This document shows, piece by piece, positions 60,281 to 64,000 of a stretch of DNA of 64,000 bases. The notes under the pieces were generated by a model. The model had not been told where the DNA came from. It searched no databases and worked only from the letters and a program-made list of their open reading frames with translations. The position numbers and the translations under genes were made by a program. Numbering within the stretch: the stretch's first letter is position 1; every line of letters starts with the position of its first letter. The DNA is taken from the NCBI GenBank assembly GCA_028289545.1, contig JANQPG010000094.1:42622-106621 (forward strand), read 5' to 3'. This stretch comes from Woeseiaceae bacterium (GTDB lineage Bacteria; Pseudomonadota; Gammaproteobacteria; Steroidobacterales; Woeseiaceae).

Positions 60281-61307
60281 CGACACGGCCGTTGCCGCCC
60301 CCGGCGTCCCGCCTGCTCTCGAGCGCGCGCTGAAACGCGAACGCGCCGCCCGGGAACGTGCTGAAGCGATACTCGAGTCGAAGTCCCGCGAGCTGTACCT
60401 CGCGAATCAGGCGCTGACCGAAGAACACGAGCGAGTGAGACGCCGCAACGAGGAAATCGAAAAGGCCCATCTCGCACTCCAGGAGGCGCAGGCGCAGCTC
60501 GTGCAGTCGGAAAAACTGGCCTCCGTGGGTCAGCTGGCGGCAGGCGTCGCGCATGAGATCAACAACCCGATCGGATTCATTACCAGCAACCTCGGCACGC
60601 TGAAATCCTATGCGGAACTCATGAAGCGCCTGCTCGAAGGATACCGCCGGCATGCAACCGCCGGCGACGACGCAGCACAGCAGGGCGAGCTGCTCGCGGA
60701 GCTTCGTGAGCTGGAGGAAACCGAAGACATCGAATTTGTGCTGGAGGATCTGGACGAGTTGCTCTCAGACTCGATTGCCGGCGCCGCACGCGTCAAGGAC
60801 ATTGTCCAGGGACTCAAGAGTTTCTCCCGGGTCGACGAGGCGAAACTTGCGGAGGAGGATCTGCACGCAGGTATCGAGTCGACCCTCAAAGTCGTCGCCA
60901 ACGAAATCAAATACAACTGCAGCATCGAAAAGGACTTTGGGGACCTGCCGCCGGTGACCTGCAATCTTGCGCAGGTCAACCAGGTGTTCATGAACCTGCT
61001 CGTAAACGCCTCGCAGGCAATGGAGTCCCAGGGCACGATTACCATCACCACCCGGGCCGACGGCGACTTCGCCGTCGTGAAGTTTCGGGATACGGGTTCC
61101 GGAATACCGGCGGACAAGCTCGGCTCTATCTTCGACCCGTTTTTTACGACCAAACCCGTTGGCTCGGGCACCGGACTCGGACTGTCGATTTCCTACGGCA
61201 TCATCCAGGATCACGGCGGAACCATAGAGGTGGAAAGCGAAGTCGGTGTCGGCACGGAGTTCGCGATCCGCCTGCCCTTCGCTGCTCCCGAGGAGCAGCA
61301 GGCATGA
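60273..61307 (+). CDS. H-NOX-associated soluble histidine kinase (HnoK-like)
   Basis: TTG 60273 is the likely start: GGAG lies eight bases upstream and the gene overlaps the H-NOX stop. The 344-residue protein has no membrane segment: a coiled coil (about 15-80), phosphorylated His94 in AAGVAHEINNPIGFI, and an HATPase domain with QVFMNLLVNASQAM, DTGSGIP, PFFTTKPVGSGTGLGLSIS. Lack of its own sensor fits control by the H-NOX protein, which in known systems inhibits autophosphorylation when NO is bound. It should phosphorylate the several receivers of this operon. Confidence 0.9.
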   Translation: MANDTAVAAPGVPPALERALKRERAARERAEAILESKSRELYLANQALTEEHERVRRRNEEIEKAHLALQEAQAQLVQSEKLASVGQLAAGVAHEINNPIGFITSNLGTLKSYAELMKRLLEGYRRHATAGDDAAQQGELLAELRELEETEDIEFVLEDLDELLSDSIAGAARVKDIVQGLKSFSRVDEAKLAEEDLHAGIESTLKVVANEIKYNCSIEKDFGDLPPVTCNLAQVNQVFMNLLVNASQAMESQGTITITTRADGDFAVVKFRDTGSGIPADKLGSIFDPFFTTKPVGSGTGLGLSISYGIIQDHGGTIEVESEVGVGTEFAIRLPFAAPEEQQA

Positions 61308-62119
61308 GCGTAGCGCAGGCCAGAAGCGAGCACAGCCAGGTGGCATTGGATTTTGTGGCCGGCCGTGCGAGCCTGTCGACGACGCTGGTTACGGTCGCTC
61401 AGGGCGCGGCGCGCGTTGCGGGTATCAACGAACTCGAATCGACCGTTCGGAGCGACGTCGATCTGTCGCTGCGCGTGCTTGCCCTCGCCAACTCGGCGTT
61501 CTACTCGCCCGTGCACGAAATCACGTCGCTGCGAGGCGCACTGATTGCGCTGGGCGCCGAGACGGTACAGAAGCTGGCGGCGAACCTTCTCGCCCGCTCC
61601 GTGCTGGCAACACCGTCCGAGGCCGGTGCCGGCCTCTGGATGCACAGCCAGGCCGTGAGCCTGGCGGCACAAATGCTTGCGGAGACTCACCGCCAGGCGG
61701 ATCCGCAGCAGGCTTACGTGGCGGGACTGCTGCACGACGTCGGCTTGCTTGCCGCACTATCGTGCGATGCGGGCAGTGAAACAGCCGTTCATCAGCACGC
61801 TGCGCTGGGTGGCGAAATTGCCGACCTGCTGGGCCTATCCCCGGCGCTGTCCGCCGTCATCCGCGGTCACGACAGTGCCGAACCGGAAGAGCTTGCCTCC
61901 CACCCGCTGAATGCAACCGTGCACGTGGCTAACGTCATCGCGGCACAACAGGGTTTCGGCCATGACGCCGACCCCTCCGAACACGGCAGTGCAACCGACG
62001 TCGCCGTGAAATCGCTGGGGCTCGAGGATGCGGATGTCGAGAGACTTGGCAACTGTCTGCCCGAGCGCCTCGAGCAAATGCGGGCGTCGATCGGCGAAGC
62101 CTCGGAGTCGCCGACATGA
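61304..62119 (+). CDS. HDOD domain protein
   Basis: A 271-residue protein with the HDOD fold over residues about 10-210: LRVLALANSAFYSPVHEITSLRGALIALG, the segment AGLLHDVGLLAAL and HAALGGEIADLLGL. HDOD proteins are non-enzymatic relatives of HD phosphohydrolases and take part in signal relay, often next to kinases and GGDEF/EAL proteins. Starts as ATGA with the kinase stop, and its own stop overlaps the next ATG. An HDOD protein is not part of the classic Hno set, so its role here is open. Confidence 0.88.
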   Translation: MSVAQARSEHSQVALDFVAGRASLSTTLVTVAQGAARVAGINELESTVRSDVDLSLRVLALANSAFYSPVHEITSLRGALIALGAETVQKLAANLLARSVLATPSEAGAGLWMHSQAVSLAAQMLAETHRQADPQQAYVAGLLHDVGLLAALSCDAGSETAVHQHAALGGEIADLLGLSPALSAVIRGHDSAEPEELASHPLNATVHVANVIAAQQGFGHDADPSEHGSATDVAVKSLGLEDADVERLGNCLPERLEQMRASIGEASESPT

Positions 62120-63405
62120 CGGCCGCCCAATCGCACCTGCTGTTCGTCGACGACGAGAAGCCGGTGCTCAACTCGCTCAAGCGCCTGTTGCGGCCCACCG
62201 GCATCCGCGTGCACATTGCCAACTCGGGCGCCGAGGGGCTCGCCGTGCTGGACGAGTTTCCCGTCGACGTGGTCGTATCCGACATGCGTATGCCGGAAAT
62301 GGACGGCGCCGAATTTCTCTCGGCCGTGGCGGAAAAGTGGCCCGACACGACACGCATGCTGCTGACCGGGTACGCCGATCTGACGTCCGCCGTCGACGCG
62401 ATCAACAAAGGTTCGATCTCACGATACCTGACCAAGCCCTGGCAGGACGACGACATTGTGATGTGCATCAAACAGGCCGTGGAGACCCGGCAGCTGGCCG
62501 CGGAAAAAGCGCGGCTAGAGGCACTCACGGCCGAGCAAAACGAAAAACTCGCGGCGCTGAACGACAGCCTCGAGGAAAAAGTGGCCGAGCGCACGCGCGA
62601 GATCGAGTCCGCTCGCACGGAACTGGCGTCTGCACACGAAAGCCTGAAAACCAGCTATCAAGCGACGGTGGAGGTGTTTGCGCGAATCATCCAGTTACGG
62701 GGGGGCTTAAGCAGTCGCCAGTCGGTAGCGCGCGACGCTCGCGCGGTCGGCGAAAAAATGGGCCTCGAGCCAGTCGACTGCGAGGTACTCTACCAGGCCG
62801 GCCTGCTTTGTGACGTCGGCAAACTTACGCTGCCGGATGCTACCGTGCAGACGCCTTACACACGTCTCGACCCCAACGCACAGCGCGACTATCACCGGCA
62901 CCCCGTCATCGCCGAGGCAAGCCTGCTGAGCCTCGAGCCGCTGACCGCGGCGGCCGGAGTCATTCGCAGGCACTGCGAGCGCGCTGACGGCAGCGGCTTT
63001 CCGGATAAGGTGGCGGGTGACGAAATCCCCATGGCATCCCGCGTGCTTGCGGTTTGCAAGGCCTTCGCGGACCTCCAGGACGGGAGTATTTTTGACGAAC
63101 GCATGACGGCCGCGGAAGCGCGCGAATTCTTGCTCGGCGAGAAAGGAAAGCGCTACGACCCCGACGTCGTCGACCGGTTTGTCGCATGGCTCGACGACCG
63201 ACGGCGCAAATCGGACGATGTTCAGGAGCGCAAACTCACGCTCGGCGCACTGCGCGCCGGCATGACGACAACCCGCGACCTCGTTGACGAGAACGGCGTG
63301 TTGATACTTGCGGCCGACCAGAGAATTTCGGATTCGTTCCTGAATCGGCTCACGCAGCTGCAAAAGGCGCTCGAGGAGCCTTTGCACGTATACGTCAAAG
63401 CCTGA
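62116..63405 (+). CDS. REC-HD-GYP protein with degenerate active site (HnoD-like)
   Basis: A 429-residue protein: receiver (1-120, Asp56 in VVVSDMRMPEMDG), coiled coil (about 125-175) and HD-GYP-type domain (about 180-400). The catalytic HD is replaced by Cys232-Asp233 (LLCDVGKL), the HHE by His286-Cys287-Glu288, and GYP reads GFP (294-296). With key metal ligands gone it is probably not a phosphodiesterase. Shewanella HnoD is also a degenerate HD-GYP response regulator that modulates HnoB, so the same regulatory role is likely (inference). The start overlaps the HDOD stop. Confidence 0.88.
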   Translation: MTAAQSHLLFVDDEKPVLNSLKRLLRPTGIRVHIANSGAEGLAVLDEFPVDVVVSDMRMPEMDGAEFLSAVAEKWPDTTRMLLTGYADLTSAVDAINKGSISRYLTKPWQDDDIVMCIKQAVETRQLAAEKARLEALTAEQNEKLAALNDSLEEKVAERTREIESARTELASAHESLKTSYQATVEVFARIIQLRGGLSSRQSVARDARAVGEKMGLEPVDCEVLYQAGLLCDVGKLTLPDATVQTPYTRLDPNAQRDYHRHPVIAEASLLSLEPLTAAAGVIRRHCERADGSGFPDKVAGDEIPMASRVLAVCKAFADLQDGSIFDERMTAAEAREFLLGEKGKRYDPDVVDRFVAWLDDRRRKSDDVQERKLTLGALRAGMTTTRDLVDENGVLILAADQRISDSFLNRLTQLQKALEEPLHVYVKA

Positions 63406-63592
63406 CCAAGGCTGCGCCGAGCTGCTCGGCGTTGTGTGAGCCCGCACCCGATAGGCCGTGACGCCACTGTAAGCAATGCTGCAGGCGTCCGCTCGTTCAG
63501 CGGGCCTGCTAGAATGGCTGCCCGGATCCGCCGGCAAAGTCGACCTGCCATTCCCGCGATCCGAGCACGAATCCTTCTATAGTGGAGCCACC

Positions 63593-64000
63593 ATGCAAAA
63601 GACAGCATTGCAGTACTTCGACCGCGCCATGACGCAGCTGCGTGACCTCGGCCTCGTGCCCGGCGAAACCGAGGAAGCGCCGGTTGTTGCGCTGCTCAAC
63701 CGCCTGACCGATCTCGACGAAGCCAACGTCACGGCCATTGCGCGCACGTTGAGCCAGGCTTCGTTGTTCAACGACGTCGTGCGCGAGCAGGTCAGTTCCA
63801 TGACGCTCGGCGAGCGTTACGAAAAGATTACCGAGGCGTTCAACTCGATTCGCGACGACGCCAAGTCGATGGTGGAGCAGGTCGAGGACGGCAAGATCGA
63901 CACGTTCGAGCGCATCGGCAACATCTGGATGAAAGCCACGCGCGGCGACATTGCGCACCGCTTCGACAAGATCAAGGAGACCTACCTCGAGGTCGCGGCG
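63593..64000 (+). CDS. Unrecognised helical protein, 3' end outside the window
   Basis: From ATG 63593, with GTGGAG upstream, the frame stays open to the right edge (136 codons). The visible part is almost wholly alpha-helical and acidic (FDRAMTQLRDLGLVPG, LLNRLTDLDEANVTAIART, ITEAFNSIRDDAKSMVEQV), without signal peptide or membrane segment. I do not recognise a family. It follows the HD-GYP gene by 187 bp, a gap holding no other gene, so it is probably a separate unit. Confidence 0.75.
   Translation, partial: MQKTALQYFDRAMTQLRDLGLVPGETEEAPVVALLNRLTDLDEANVTAIARTLSQASLFNDVVREQVSSMTLGERYEKITEAFNSIRDDAKSMVEQVEDGKIDTFERIGNIWMKATRGDIAHRFDKIKETYLEVAA

Noticed and set aside
1..64000. CRISPR arrays, tRNA or rRNA genes, insertion sequences or prophage
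   Set aside because: I looked for regular repeats, cloverleaf-like segments, transposase or integrase motifs and structural phage genes and saw none.

Overview
The window reads as a stretch of chromosome from a GC-rich, Gram-negative heterotroph, most likely a marine or sediment gammaproteobacterium (Woeseia- or Steroidobacter-like; lineage is inference from gene content). Signs of this are four TonB-dependent outer-membrane receptors, a TPR-sulfotransferase beside one of them, MipA/DUF3019 next to a two-component system, an RND pump, and an H-NOX/cyclic-di-GMP locus. I see no rRNA, tRNA, CRISPR array, insertion sequence or prophage. Genes are densely packed, and many start codons overlap the previous stop (ATGA, GTGA, TAATG), so several operons look translationally coupled.

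Left part (1-20 kb). A hydrolase cut by the window edge, an SRPBCC protein and a DUF2608/HAD lipoprotein come first. A likely uptake and degradation cluster for an amide or peptide-like substrate follows: M19 dipeptidase, a MocR regulator with an extra C-terminal domain, a nitrilase-superfamily amidase, a TonB-dependent receptor, a TPR-sulfotransferase, an exported serine hydrolase and two MFS transporters. A metal-handling group (CPLC-motif small protein, siderophore-type receptor, DJ-1/PfpI protein, PCuAC copper chaperone) closes this part.

Middle (20-40 kb). A second catabolic cluster has a receptor and GntR/FCD regulator on the minus strand, and FAH-family, alpha/beta hydrolase and amidohydrolase genes on the plus strand. 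Next are a GFA-fold DUF6151 protein, a fourth TonB-type receptor, a DUF454 membrane protein and a beta-propeller lipoprotein. A coupled MipA-DUF3019-response regulator-histidine kinase operon follows, then DUF72, DUF6265, glyoxalase-like (VOC), a double HxlR-type regulator, a uracil-DNA-glycosylase-family protein and an NhaC-type antiporter.

Right part (40-64 kb). The most unusual element is a two-gene minus-strand unit of a 1060-residue CHAT (caspase-like) protease and a 498-residue lipase/esterase, resembling the protease-plus-effector layout of bacterial conflict systems. Around it lie a Cache-type exported protein, a LysR regulator, a small K+ channel with GltS, a frameshifted 3-methyladenine glycosylase and a DUF2452-like gene. 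An RND pump operon carrying its own LytS/LytTR pair faces a seven-gene nitric-oxide signalling operon: HTH-REC, REC-EAL, REC-PAS, H-NOX, histidine kinase, HDOD and a degenerate REC-HD-GYP. This parallels the HnoK/HnoB/HnoC/HnoD network of Shewanella with two added proteins. A partial helical protein runs off the right edge.
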